Positions 34,412-43,518 of a stretch of DNA of 64,000 bases are shown piece after piece. Source of the stretch: Bacteroidota bacterium. Lineage in GTDB: Bacteria > Bacteroidota > Bacteroidia > Cytophagales > Cyclobacteriaceae. Made by a program: the position numbers and the translations under genes. The stretch spans positions 116,638 to 180,637 of the forward strand of contig JACPVX010000037.1 in assembly GCA_016191555.1 (NCBI GenBank), in the 5' to 3' direction. Position 1 is the stretch's first letter. Each line of letters opens with the position of its first letter. The notes beneath the pieces were generated by a model. That model searched no databases and was not told the origin of the DNA. It worked only from the letters and a program-made list of their open reading frames with translations.

Positions 34412-37114
34412 ATGCGCCTCCAGCCAATTTTTTCCAATGCCCACTTCCACTTCCATCGGCACATCTAAAATAACTGCTGTCTTCATCAGCTCTTGCACTT
34501 TGGGTTTCAGAATCTCCTGTTCGTCTACATAAAGGTCGAATACCAATTCATCGTGTACCTGCAAAATCATCTTCGACTTCAGTTTTTCTTTTTGCATCCA
34601 GCGGTGGATGTTGATCATCGCAACCTTAATAATGTCGGCAGCGCTTCCCTGAATGGGCGCATTGATGGCGTTGCGTTCGGCAAATCCGCGAGTAGAAATA
34701 TTCCGCGAATTGATGTCGCGCAGGTAGCGTCTTCTTCCTAAAATGGTTTCTACATATTCTTTTTCACGCGCCAGGTTGATGCTGTCGTCCATGTAACGTT
34801 TGATAGCGGCAAACTCTTTGAAATACGATTCGATGATTTCGGCTGCTTCAGTACGTGAGATGTTGAGATTTTGCGCCAAACCAAAAGCCGTGCTGCCATA
34901 CAAAATGCCGAAGTTCACCTCTTTGGCTTTGCGCCTCATGTCGGGTGTTACTTTTTCGATTTCCACTTTAAAAACTTTAGCCGCTGTAGTGGTGTGAATA
35001 TCACGACCTAGGCGGAACGCTTCAATCATCGTTTCGTCTTTTGCAAACGAGGCCGCAATGCGCAACTCAATTTGCGAATAGTCGGCAGACATGAAGAGAA
35101 AATTTTTATCGCGTGGCACAAATGCGCTACGAATTTGTCTTCCCTTTTCGGTACGAATAGGAATGTTCTGCAAATTCGGATTGTTGGAACTCAAACGACC
35201 CGTTGCCGCTACTGCCTGACGGTAATCAGTATGGACACGATGATCGTAATGACTCACCATTTTCGGGAGTGCATCCACGTAAGTAGAGCGCAACTTTTCA
35301 TATTCGCGGTAGTCTAAAATTTTGCGCGCAATTTCATGCTCATCAGCGAGCTTCGACAAAACTTCTTCGCCAGTAGCATACTGACCTGTCTTGGTCTTTT
35401 TGGTTTTGTCCATCAACTTCATCTTGTCGAACAAGATTTCCCCAAGTTGTTTGGGCGAACCGATATTAAATTCTTGTCCGGCAATGGCATAAATTTCCTT
35501 CTGCACTTTTTCACTGTCTTTCTTCAGTGCTTCCGACATCCACTGCAGTGCCTGCTCATCCAACGCTACGCCTTCAAATTCCATCGCGGCCAGCACGTGC
35601 ACCAGTGGCATTTCAACATCGCGCATCAATCGCGAGTGCCCGCGCTTCTCCAACTCTTTCTGAAGTTTTTGTTTCAGTTGCAGTGTTTGGTCTACGCGCT
35701 CGTAGCGTGCGTGCGCATCTGTTTCACCCGACAATTGATATCCGAGATATTGATTGCAGATAATTCCCAGGTCGTGCGAGGCTTCCGGCTCAATCAAGTA
35801 ATGTGCGAGCATCGTGTCAAACAAATGACCATTCACTTCGATACCCGATTTTTTCAAAGCAAGAATCGGCAGCTTTACATTATGCCCTACTTTACCGATG
35901 GCTTCGTTAGCAAACGCTTCCTGAAAAGCAGAAATGGATTTTTCATCAATCTCAAAAGCTTCGCCTGCCTGATACGATAGCAACATTCCTTTGATGACAA
36001 AATCAAAATGCTCGGCATGGTCAGTGATGATGTCAAACGAAAACTCTTTTTGTGTTTTCAATTGTGCGGCCAGCAACACCGCTTCATCGTGATTGATTTT
36101 TTTGTATTTGACAGAAGAAGTGTCCAGTACTTTCTTTTCCGTTTCTTCCACCGGAGCAATAGTAGGCTCATCGCCACCAAACATAGAGAGCTGTGCCGGT
36201 TTTACGGCAGCAATCGCGGGAGCGTATGTGGGACCACTACCTGTCGCGAAAATGCGAGGCGCCATGGTTTTGAATTCCAACTCTTCAATAATGGGTTTCA
36301 GTTTTTCGGCATCGGGCCCTGTGTATTCCAAGTCTTTTTCGTTCCACTCTACAGGCACATCCAAAATGATGGTGGCCAATTTTTTGGAAAGAATGGCTTG
36401 ATCGCCAAATTGCTCTACGCGTTCTTTTAATTTTCCTTTCAACTCACCGGCATGGGCGATGATGTTTTCAATATTTTTATACTGCTTCAATAAATCGGCA
36501 GCTGTTTTAGGGCCCACGCCCGGTATGCCGGGAATATTATCAGAGCTGTCGCCTTGCAAACCAAGAATATCAATTACCTGATCTACATTTTCAATGTCCC
36601 ACTTTTCGCAGACTTCCTTAGGGCCGAGAATGTCTACTGAGTTCCCCATGTAGGCCGGTTTGTAGAGCAAAATTTTGTCCGTCACCAATTGGCCAAAGTC
36701 CTTATCGGGCGTCATCATGTAAACGGTGAACCCTTCGCGCTCCGCTTTTTTGGCAATGGTGCCAATAATATCATCGGCTTCGTAGCCGTCCATTTCGAGT
36801 ATGGGAATGTTGAAGCCGCGAATGATGTCTTTCACCACGGGCACACCTGCGCGAATATCTTCCGGAGTTTCCTGCCGGGTAGCTTTGTATTCCGTAAAAA
36901 TTTCATCGCGGAAAGTTTTAGCTGACGTGTCAAAAGCAACCGCAATGTGTGTAGGCCTCTGTTTTTGAAGCACTTCGAGTAACGTATTAGTAAATCCAAA
37001 CGGAACGGAGGTATTGATTCCTTTGGAATTGATGCGTGGATTTTTCGTAAAAGCAAAATGTGCCCGATAGATTAACGCGTACGCATCGAGCAGGAATAAT
37101 TTTTTTTCGGCCAT
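34409..37114 (-). CDS. polA: DNA polymerase I
   Basis: Protein of 901 residues read from ATG 37114; an upstream TTG at 37159 is unlikely. The 5'-3' exonuclease (FEN) domain is intact (FLLDAYALIYRAHF, DGYEADDIIGTIA, LQGDSSDNIPGIPGVG). The polymerase domain is intact: motif A DYSQIELRIAASF, motif B RRKAKEVNFGILYGS and motif C QVHDELVFD. The middle 3'-5' exonuclease domain keeps its fold, but the catalytic DxE reads Asp361-Ile-Ile363. The motif II Asp is replaced by Pro in GHNVKLPILAL, and the third-motif Asp seems lost in RYERVDQTLQL. It should fill gaps and process Okazaki fragments without proofreading. It is a single gene, with the palindrome array abutting its 3' end. Confidence 0.95.
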   Translation of the reverse strand: MAEKKLFLLDAYALIYRAHFAFTKNPRINSKGINTSVPFGFTNTLLEVLQKQRPTHIAVAFDTSAKTFRDEIFTEYKATRQETPEDIRAGVPVVKDIIRGFNIPILEMDGYEADDIIGTIAKKAEREGFTVYMMTPDKDFGQLVTDKILLYKPAYMGNSVDILGPKEVCEKWDIENVDQVIDILGLQGDSSDNIPGIPGVGPKTAADLLKQYKNIENIIAHAGELKGKLKERVEQFGDQAILSKKLATIILDVPVEWNEKDLEYTGPDAEKLKPIIEELEFKTMAPRIFATGSGPTYAPAIAAVKPAQLSMFGGDEPTIAPVEETEKKVLDTSSVKYKKINHDEAVLLAAQLKTQKEFSFDIITDHAEHFDFVIKGMLLSYQAGEAFEIDEKSISAFQEAFANEAIGKVGHNVKLPILALKKSGIEVNGHLFDTMLAHYLIEPEASHDLGIICNQYLGYQLSGETDAHARYERVDQTLQLKQKLQKELEKRGHSRLMRDVEMPLVHVLAAMEFEGVALDEQALQWMSEALKKDSEKVQKEIYAIAGQEFNIGSPKQLGEILFDKMKLMDKTKKTKTGQYATGEEVLSKLADEHEIARKILDYREYEKLRSTYVDALPKMVSHYDHRVHTDYRQAVAATGRLSSNNPNLQNIPIRTEKGRQIRSAFVPRDKNFLFMSADYSQIELRIAASFAKDETMIEAFRLGRDIHTTTAAKVFKVEIEKVTPDMRRKAKEVNFGILYGSTAFGLAQNLNISRTEAAEIIESYFKEFAAIKRYMDDSINLAREKEYVETILGRRRYLRDINSRNISTRGFAERNAINAPIQGSAADIIKVAMINIHRWMQKEKLKSKMILQVHDELVFDLYVDEQEILKPKVQELMKTAVILDVPMEVEVGIGKNWLEAH

Positions 37115-37195
37115 GGGGCGAAGGTAGAAAGAACATCGCACAAAATATTGCCTTTTCAACCAATTTTGGCTTCTGAAAAAACCAGAATGTGGATA

Positions 37196-37825
37196 TTAAA
37201 TCAAGCTGCTGTCGCGGGCCACCTTTAACAACAATTGCACGCTATGTACTTTGAATTTTTTAAACAAATTTTTGCGGTGGGTTTCTATCGTAAGTGGACT
37301 GAGAAATAATTTTTCGGCTATCTGAGGGCCTGTTAAGCCATCGGCTAAGAGTTGAAGAATTTCTTTTTCCCTTCGCGTGAGCAAGAAGTTTTCTTCAGCT
37401 GCGACTCGTGATTGAAATTGTTCTAAGATTTTATCGTTGGCGGCACGGCTCAAAAAAACTTTATCTTTCTGTACCGTGTGAATGGCTTCAATCAATTCAT
37501 CCCGTTCCATGTTTTTCAACAAATAGCCATTACCACCTCGCTGCAAGAGTCCGGTGATGATGCTCGCTTCATTCGTGGAAGTGAGGCCAATGATTTTTAC
37601 TTTTTTATTCATGCTGCGAATTCGATCGCAAAGCTCCAGACCACTCATGTCAGGAAGGCTGATGTCCAAAAGAATAATATCCGGATCATGATTGGACAAA
37701 TACGAAAGCGCCTCGGTGGCGGTTTTGCTGGCGTTTACCACTTCCACGGATGACTCGTCCTTGAGCATGGTTTTAATGCCATCGCAAACCAGCGGATGAT
37801 CATCTATGATTAAAATTTTTATCAT
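37196..37825 (-). CDS. NarL/LuxR-type response regulator
   Basis: Protein of 209 residues. Receiver domain 1-120 with acidic pocket Asp8-Asp9, phospho-acceptor Asp54 (ILLDISLPDMSG), Thr in LTSTNEAS and Lys in GYLLKN. C-terminal LuxR helix-turn-helix: LTRREKEILQLLADGLTGPQ and SPLTIETHRKNLFKKFKVHS. Its gene lies 33 bases downstream of the TPR-sensor histidine kinase gene on the same strand, so the two form a two-component system. Target genes are not known; the nearest divergent genes are the T9SS cargo module at 40006. Confidence 0.92.
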   Translation of the reverse strand: MIKILIIDDHPLVCDGIKTMLKDESSVEVVNASKTATEALSYLSNHDPDIILLDISLPDMSGLELCDRIRSMNKKVKIIGLTSTNEASIITGLLQRGGNGYLLKNMERDELIEAIHTVQKDKVFLSRAANDKILEQFQSRVAAEENFLLTRREKEILQLLADGLTGPQIAEKLFLSPLTIETHRKNLFKKFKVHSVQLLLKVARDSSLI

Positions 37826-37858
37826 CGTCTCAAATTCAATAAACCAGCCTAACTTAGA

Positions 37859-39856
37859 TTACTCACTAATTAAAAAATCCATCATCACCGTAGTGCCCAC
37901 ATTTTTCTGCGAATCGATATTCATCTTTCCATTCAAGTAATTAACTCTACTTTGTACCGTGGCAATACCTGCGTGGTGGGTGGTGTCAGTTTCCTCTACA
38001 CCAAAACCGCGGCCATTGTCTTCGACAATCACGCTGAGCCGTTCATTCTCGCGCACAAATTGAATAATGGCCTGCGAAGCGTGTGCATGTTTGATAATGT
38101 TGTTTAACAACTCTTGTACAATTCGAAACAACATAATTTCAGTCGTTGCATTCAGTCGCTTGCTCATCCCATGCACTTCCAATGAAACCTGCAATAACTT
38201 ACCCGCACTGACATGGTCGCATAAATCTTTCAGTGCATTGGTGAGGCCCAGTTTCATTAAAACTTCGGGCATCATGTTATGGGCTATCCGCCTCACTTCT
38301 TCTGAGGCAGTGTCCACCAGTGAGTAACTCTTTTTGAACAATTCATTTTCTTTCAGTTGTGGAGCCTCGTGTTGCAGCGTGCTGAAATACATTTTCACGG
38401 TGGAGAATAATCCACCCAGGCCATCGTGCAAATCTTTGGCAATGCGTGTGCGCTCGGCCTCTTGTCCATTCACCATACTTTGCAGTGAGACCACTTGCTG
38501 CTGGCGTTCTAAAAATTTGATTTGCTCTTGCTGAAATTTTCTTTCCTGCTCGGCTAAAATGTTGCGCTGCCGAGAATTGCGATAGAACAAACCCAAAATG
38601 ACCAGCGCTGCCGACATCGTGATTCCGCCAACAGCTAACAAGCGATTCCGCTTCACAACCTCCAGTTCATTTTGTGCATTCGCAGCCGATAAGGCCGCAA
38701 TGGCCTGTTCCTTCTTTTCATTTTGGTATTTCGATTCCAGTGAAAGTGTAATCTTTCGTGTTTGTTCATTCAATGCGCTGTCGGCATAGATTTTATTTTG
38801 TTCTGCATACTCTAGGGCATTTTTAAAATCTCCTTTGTGAGAAGAGATTTTTTTTAAAATGTCATAGGTACTCGCCACCACCTGATACAGTTTCAATTCC
38901 TTGCCAATTCGATTGCCTTCGGTGGCATAGCGCTCTGCCGCATCATATTTCTTTAGCTTCCAATATAGATTTGACAGATTGTCCGCGGCCTCTCCCTGCA
39001 ACAAGCGGTAGCCTCCCTCTTTATTAATTTGATAGGATTTCAAATAGGCTTGTGCAGCTCTTTCGAAATCATTGATTCGCTGATAATACAATCCCTCATT
39101 GTTGTAAACAATAGCTGTGATAGCCGGATTGTCGATTGTGTTATTGATAGTAATGGCGGAATCCAGATACGCTTTGCTGATTTCAAGTTGCTGTTGTTCC
39201 AGATAAGAATAAAAAACAGTGAGATGAAGCATGGTGCGATAGCGTTCATCTTTTGGAATTCGTTTCAGTGCCAACCCTTTTTTGCCATACTCAATAGCTT
39301 TGTCATATTGTTTTTCACTGCAGAAATTGTAAGAGATACTGTTATATGTTTGAGGCAGCATGTTTTTCAATTCTGCAGAATTCGATACTTCGATTTTGTT
39401 GATTGCTTTCAACAAGAATTCAATGGAGGTAGCGTAATCAGATTGGTAATTGTTGAGAATGGCAAACGCGTTGTAACACGTTACTTCGAGATGCACATCG
39501 GTATGGAGTTGAGCCCAGGCGAGCGCCTTGTTGAGATACTCATTAGCGCTATCGTACTTCTGTAAGTTGGTGTACGTCATGCCGATTCGATACGTAATTC
39601 GAGCAGCGCTTTTTTCTGCTCCAAGTGCATTCGCTAATGGCAGGGCTTGCTGGGCATACCGCAAAGTTGAATCGAAGCGGCCGCGTTCATAGAAATAAAG
39701 CTGCAATTGATTGAGTGCGTTGACTGAGTTAGTATCGAGCTGGGGCTTATTGGCGATAACCCATAAACTATCGCGATAAGCAGATGATTGTGCCATCGAT
39801 GAAAAACTCATCAATGCCATGCCGAGCAGTGCCAAATACTTTATTATCCGATTCAT
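37859..39856 (-). CDS. TPR-containing sensor histidine kinase
   Basis: Protein of 665 residues read from ATG 39856, which begins the signal peptide MNRIIKYLALLGMALMSFSS; a longer frame to 39955 has no such signal. The periplasmic part holds six or seven TPR repeats (for example ALPLANALGAEKSAARITYR, FERAAQAYLKSYQINKEGGY). A membrane helix (LLAVGGITMSAALVILGLFY) leads to a coiled coil, a HisKA_3 domain with His477 in AKDLHDGLGGLFS, and a HATPase with ELLNNIIKHAHASQ and EDNGRGFG. It likely phosphorylates the response regulator next to it. The signal sensed by the TPR region is unknown. Confidence 0.92.
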   Translation of the reverse strand: MNRIIKYLALLGMALMSFSSMAQSSAYRDSLWVIANKPQLDTNSVNALNQLQLYFYERGRFDSTLRYAQQALPLANALGAEKSAARITYRIGMTYTNLQKYDSANEYLNKALAWAQLHTDVHLEVTCYNAFAILNNYQSDYATSIEFLLKAINKIEVSNSAELKNMLPQTYNSISYNFCSEKQYDKAIEYGKKGLALKRIPKDERYRTMLHLTVFYSYLEQQQLEISKAYLDSAITINNTIDNPAITAIVYNNEGLYYQRINDFERAAQAYLKSYQINKEGGYRLLQGEAADNLSNLYWKLKKYDAAERYATEGNRIGKELKLYQVVASTYDILKKISSHKGDFKNALEYAEQNKIYADSALNEQTRKITLSLESKYQNEKKEQAIAALSAANAQNELEVVKRNRLLAVGGITMSAALVILGLFYRNSRQRNILAEQERKFQQEQIKFLERQQQVVSLQSMVNGQEAERTRIAKDLHDGLGGLFSTVKMYFSTLQHEAPQLKENELFKKSYSLVDTASEEVRRIAHNMMPEVLMKLGLTNALKDLCDHVSAGKLLQVSLEVHGMSKRLNATTEIMLFRIVQELLNNIIKHAHASQAIIQFVRENERLSVIVEDNGRGFGVEETDTTHHAGIATVQSRVNYLNGKMNIDSQKNVGTTVMMDFLISE

Positions 39857-39941
39857 CCTTCTAAAGTAAGGGTTCAGTTCATCATCCTTTCTACCTGTAA
39901 TCAGGTATTTTTTCGATTGCATAATTGACGGTATTCCGGTA

Positions 39942-39972
39942 TTGAGCGAGAGCACTACCTATTCTACTTTTA
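39942..39972 (+). promoter_or_regulatory. Candidate promoter for the cargo module
   Basis: TTG (39942-39944), 20-base spacer, TACTTTTA (39965-39972), one base off the Bacteroidota TTG-N19to21-TAnnTTTG pattern. It is placed 33 bases before the ATG at 40006, in the 149-base gap between divergent genes. Confidence 0.35.
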
Positions 39973-40005
39973 TACAAGTCATTCCGACCTTTAAAAGCCT
40001 TGATT

Positions 40006-41130
40006 ATGAAAAAACTCATTCTTTTTTTCTGCGCGCTGTTCACTGCAAGTATATCCTTTTGCACCGTACGCACGGTGAGCAGCAACCCCTCCACATTGGG
40101 CCAGTTCAGCACCATTCAGGCAGCTATTGATGCAAGTGCCGATAGCGACACCGTGTATGTGTATGGTAGCCCGAATACGTATGTCGGTTTTACCATAATG
40201 GATAAGAAGATAACCGTGATTGGACCGGGTTGGGCGCCTGACAAAAATTTGCCGCTGACTGCAATTGTGGAAGGTGCTGCCATTCGAAATTCACCTGCCG
40301 GTGGCAGTCCTGATGGCTCAGAAATACAAGGACTAATTTTTTCAAGTGATGTTAACCTTTCCAGAAATGCTGTAGGTGGTGATATCAATGTTAATAATGT
40401 ACGAGTCATCCGGTGTCAGTTTAATGGCTCTATCAGCTATGGTCTGGGTGCCAGCGGACACTTATTCGAAGGAAATGTATTTTACAATACCCTCAACTTT
40501 TCCGGCACCGTTACCTATCAAAATTTTCTATTTCAAAATAATTATTTCTTCTTTTCGGCATGCTGTTTAGGCTATATGGTGAATGCACTTACCAATAGTG
40601 TAAACGTACGCTTCGATCACAATCTCTTTACGAGTAGTAATAACAATGGAGGAAATTCGGTAATCATGTTCAACACTAACTGCCGATTTCTGACTTTCTC
40701 TAACAACATTTTCAACCAGGCCAATGTGGGCGGCAACGTAAGCTTCAGCACCTATACCAACAACATCACTAACAACGTCACTTTAAATTCTTCCAACGCT
40801 ACCTCCAATGCCACACCATGGGCCGTGAATAGTAACGTAGATGGTGGTGGCAACATTGCCAATCAAAGTCCGGGTATGGTCGATCAGGCGAGCATCAATG
40901 CGGGTAATGGAAGCCCTTCTATCAACTTTACCATTGCCAGCGGACCGGCTAATAATACAGGAAGTGATGGAAAAGATATGGGTTTGCTGTTTGATGCAAC
41001 CGGAAGCCTCAATTGGGATAACAGCAGAAACAGCCGCGTGCCTCGCATCTTTAGTATGAACATTACCACACCTACGGTAACACCCGGTGGTAACCTAAGC
41101 GTGACGGTAGAAGCTCGCAAGAGCAATTAA
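40006..41130 (+). CDS. Exported beta-helix-like protein
   Basis: Protein of 374 residues with signal peptide MKKLILFFCALFTASISFC (start ATG 40006). The sequence QFSTIQAAIDASADSDTVYV opens a right-handed parallel beta-helix of the pectate-lyase superfamily, continued by short Asn-rich rungs (NNVRVIRCQFNG, FEGNVFYNTLNF, FLTFSNNIFNQA, VRFDHNLFTSSN). I see no catalytic residues of a known lyase, and no T9SS sorting domain at its C-terminus (ending VEARKSN). It lies 49 bases before the large cargo protein and is probably in the same operon. Its role may be surface carbohydrate binding; that is inference. Confidence 0.75.
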   Translation: MKKLILFFCALFTASISFCTVRTVSSNPSTLGQFSTIQAAIDASADSDTVYVYGSPNTYVGFTIMDKKITVIGPGWAPDKNLPLTAIVEGAAIRNSPAGGSPDGSEIQGLIFSSDVNLSRNAVGGDINVNNVRVIRCQFNGSISYGLGASGHLFEGNVFYNTLNFSGTVTYQNFLFQNNYFFFSACCLGYMVNALTNSVNVRFDHNLFTSSNNNGGNSVIMFNTNCRFLTFSNNIFNQANVGGNVSFSTYTNNITNNVTLNSSNATSNATPWAVNSNVDGGGNIANQSPGMVDQASINAGNGSPSINFTIASGPANNTGSDGKDMGLLFDATGSLNWDNSRNSRVPRIFSMNITTPTVTPGGNLSVTVEARKSN

Positions 41131-41179
41131 AAAATTAGTGCTTCCCATAATCTCTACACAATAGTCCAAGAAATTGTAA

Positions 41180-43504
41180 ATGAAGGTTGATCTTAAATTT
41201 TTAAGTTCGATTAATCGATCAACCCGGCCGTTGGCGTTTTGCCTTTTGGTTGTTGCCAACTTATTTTTTTCGCTGGGCATTGCAGCACAAACTATCAGCA
41301 AAGCAGAATACTTTTTCGATGCAGATCCCGGCAAGGGAAATGGAACACCCATTGCCGTTACGCCCGGTGGAACGGTAACATTCACCACTAGTATTCCAAC
41401 CACATCGTTGAGTCAGGGGTTTCATCAACTGGGTATTCGGGTAAAGGAAATCGGTGGTGTGTGGAGTATTTTCGAGAGCCGTGGATTTTATATTACGGCC
41501 GCCACATCGAATGCAAGTAACATTGCCGGAGCAGAATATTTTTTCGATGCCGATCCCGGAGTGGGCAATGGTACGAACATTCCTGTTTCAAGTGGAGCGA
41601 ATGTCAATTTTGTGGTAAGCATTCCCACCACATCGCTCACATCGGGCTTTCACTTTTTAGCTATTCGAACCAAAGACACCAGCGGGCGATGGGGTGTGTT
41701 TGAAGCGCGTGGTTTTTACATTACTACTTCTACCACGAATGTTCCGAACATCGCTGCTGCAGAATATTTTTTCGACTCAGATCCCGGCAACGGAAATGCA
41801 ACACCGCTTTCTATACCTGCCGGTGCAACTTCAAATTTCACCGTGGGCCTTCCGGCTAACGGCTTGCAACCCGGCTTTCATTTTTTGGCGATTCGTGTAA
41901 AAGGAGCCAATGGAAAATGGGGCGTGTTTGAGAGCCGCGGATTTTATGTGACGGGCTCAACCACCGATGTGCCCAACATCACACAAGCAGAATATTTTTT
42001 TGATGCCGATCCCGGCAACGGAAATGGCACTTCAATTTCTGTACCATCGGGTGCCACTTCTTCGTTTACCGCCACCATTCCGGTAACGGGCCTGACACCG
42101 GGCTTTCACTTTCTCACCATTCGTGCCAAGCGGGCAGACGGTAAATGGGGAATTTTTGAGAGCCGCGGATTTTATATTTCACCGATCATTGCCACCACCG
42201 GAGACATTGTAGCCGCTGAATATTTTATCGACAGCGATCCGGGTGAAGACAAAGGGAAGCCAATTACGGTGACTCCGTCTGCTGCTACCATCAATCAAAT
42301 TTTTCCCATTGCTACTTCCGGAATCAGCAGCGGCACACACACACTGGGCTTTCGTGTAAAAGATGCGAATGGCATTTGGAGTTCAGCCGAAACACAAACA
42401 TTTACTATACTGGCGTGCACGCCTCCCGCTGCGCCAACTGCTGCTGATGTAAGTAGATGCAATAGCGGAACTTTAACCTTGCAGGCCACAGCAGGAGCAA
42501 GTGGCACTCAAGTGTACAAATGGTATGCAGATGCTTCTACCACCACTTCGCTTTTCACAGGCGCTTCATTGACGACAACTTCGTTAACAACGACTGCCAA
42601 TTATTTTGTGAGCGTGTTCGATCCTGCAACGTTGTGCGAGAGCAGTCGCACGCAGGTGAAAGCCATCATTAACAATATTTCAAAACCGACACTGAATGCC
42701 AACGGCACGATTTCACTTTGCAAGGGAGCTTCATTTTTATTGTCGGCTCCAGCCGGATTTACGCAGTACACGTGGAGCAACGGATCGCTCACGCAACAAG
42801 TGCTGATAACAGCTAGCGGAAGTTTTTCAGTGACAGTAGGCAATGGCACTTGCACAAGCGAAGCCTCGGATGTGGTTACATTCACTTTCACTACAGAGCC
42901 TTGTGGCGGTGGTGTGATTGTGGATCCGAATAACAAGCCACCCGTTATCGCTTCCGCGAAAGCGAGTACTACCATTGGCGGCAAAATCATTTTACCCTTG
43001 GCGGGATTGCTCAGCGATGCAAACAACAACTTAGATATTACCAGCTTGCGGATTGTAGCGCAACCGCTGAGCGGAGCACAAGCTTCCATCAATGCCAATC
43101 AGGAGTTGGTGGTTGACTATGCGAATGTTGATTTTTCCGGACAAGAAACGGTGACTCTTCAAGTTTGCGATTTGAATGTGAGCTGCTCGCAGCAACAAAT
43201 TACGATTGATGTAACCGGGCAGGTTTTTGTTTACAATGCACTTTCGCCCAATGGCGATGGGCTGAATGAGGTTTTGTTTATCGAATACATCTCACTGCTG
43301 GAAGAAGCCAAAAACAATACCGTCCGAATTTTTAATCGCTGGGGTGATGTAGTGTATGAAGCTGAAAATTATAACAACGCGAGCATTGCCTTTCGGGGCA
43401 TTAGCACGAGTGGTGATGCGATTCCGGTAGGAACGTATTTCTACCGCATAGATTTTAAAAGTGGATTGCCTGCCAAAACCGGTTTCTTTTCATTGCGCAG
43501 ATAA
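41180..43504 (+). CDS. T9SS type-B cargo with five tandem repeats
   Basis: Protein of 774 residues; residues about 18-36 act as signal peptide. From residue 42 come five 76-residue repeats starting AEYFFDxDPG and ending GFYIT (starts at 41303, 41531, 41759, 41987 and 42215, exactly 228 bases apart). Two immunoglobulin-like regions follow (about 415-580), a further beta-sandwich, and a C-terminal gliding-motility-associated domain (SPNGDGLNEVLFIEY, VRIFNRWGDVVYEA, PVGTYFYRIDFKSG), the type-B T9SS sorting signal. It should be secreted over the outer membrane with help of the SprF-like protein encoded next. The repeat domain has unknown function. Confidence 0.92.
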   Translation: MKVDLKFLSSINRSTRPLAFCLLVVANLFFSLGIAAQTISKAEYFFDADPGKGNGTPIAVTPGGTVTFTTSIPTTSLSQGFHQLGIRVKEIGGVWSIFESRGFYITAATSNASNIAGAEYFFDADPGVGNGTNIPVSSGANVNFVVSIPTTSLTSGFHFLAIRTKDTSGRWGVFEARGFYITTSTTNVPNIAAAEYFFDSDPGNGNATPLSIPAGATSNFTVGLPANGLQPGFHFLAIRVKGANGKWGVFESRGFYVTGSTTDVPNITQAEYFFDADPGNGNGTSISVPSGATSSFTATIPVTGLTPGFHFLTIRAKRADGKWGIFESRGFYISPIIATTGDIVAAEYFIDSDPGEDKGKPITVTPSAATINQIFPIATSGISSGTHTLGFRVKDANGIWSSAETQTFTILACTPPAAPTAADVSRCNSGTLTLQATAGASGTQVYKWYADASTTTSLFTGASLTTTSLTTTANYFVSVFDPATLCESSRTQVKAIINNISKPTLNANGTISLCKGASFLLSAPAGFTQYTWSNGSLTQQVLITASGSFSVTVGNGTCTSEASDVVTFTFTTEPCGGGVIVDPNNKPPVIASAKASTTIGGKIILPLAGLLSDANNNLDITSLRIVAQPLSGAQASINANQELVVDYANVDFSGQETVTLQVCDLNVSCSQQQITIDVTGQVFVYNALSPNGDGLNEVLFIEYISLLEEAKNNTVRIFNRWGDVVYEAENYNNASIAFRGISTSGDAIPVGTYFYRIDFKSGLPAKTGFFSLRR
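41303..42415 (+). repeat. Five 228-bp in-frame tandem repeats
   Basis: Copies start at 41303, 41531, 41759, 41987 and 42215 with an exact 228-base (76-codon) period. Copies 1-4 keep AEYFF, DPGxGN, FHxLxIR and ESRGFYxT-like phrases; copy 5 is most diverged (AEYFIDSDPGEDKG). Constant length with varying sequence indicates selection on the repeated domain. Confidence 0.95.
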
Positions 43505-43518
43505 CGTAAGCATGTAAA

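Noticed and set aside
35336..35980. Open frame of 214 codons on the plus strand
   Set aside because: It lies antisense within polA, has no start context and a Phe/Leu/Arg/His-rich composition typical of the reverse complement of a coding strand.
39029..39565. Open frame of 178 codons on the plus strand
   Set aside because: Antisense to the TPR repeats of the histidine kinase, with no signal or motif.
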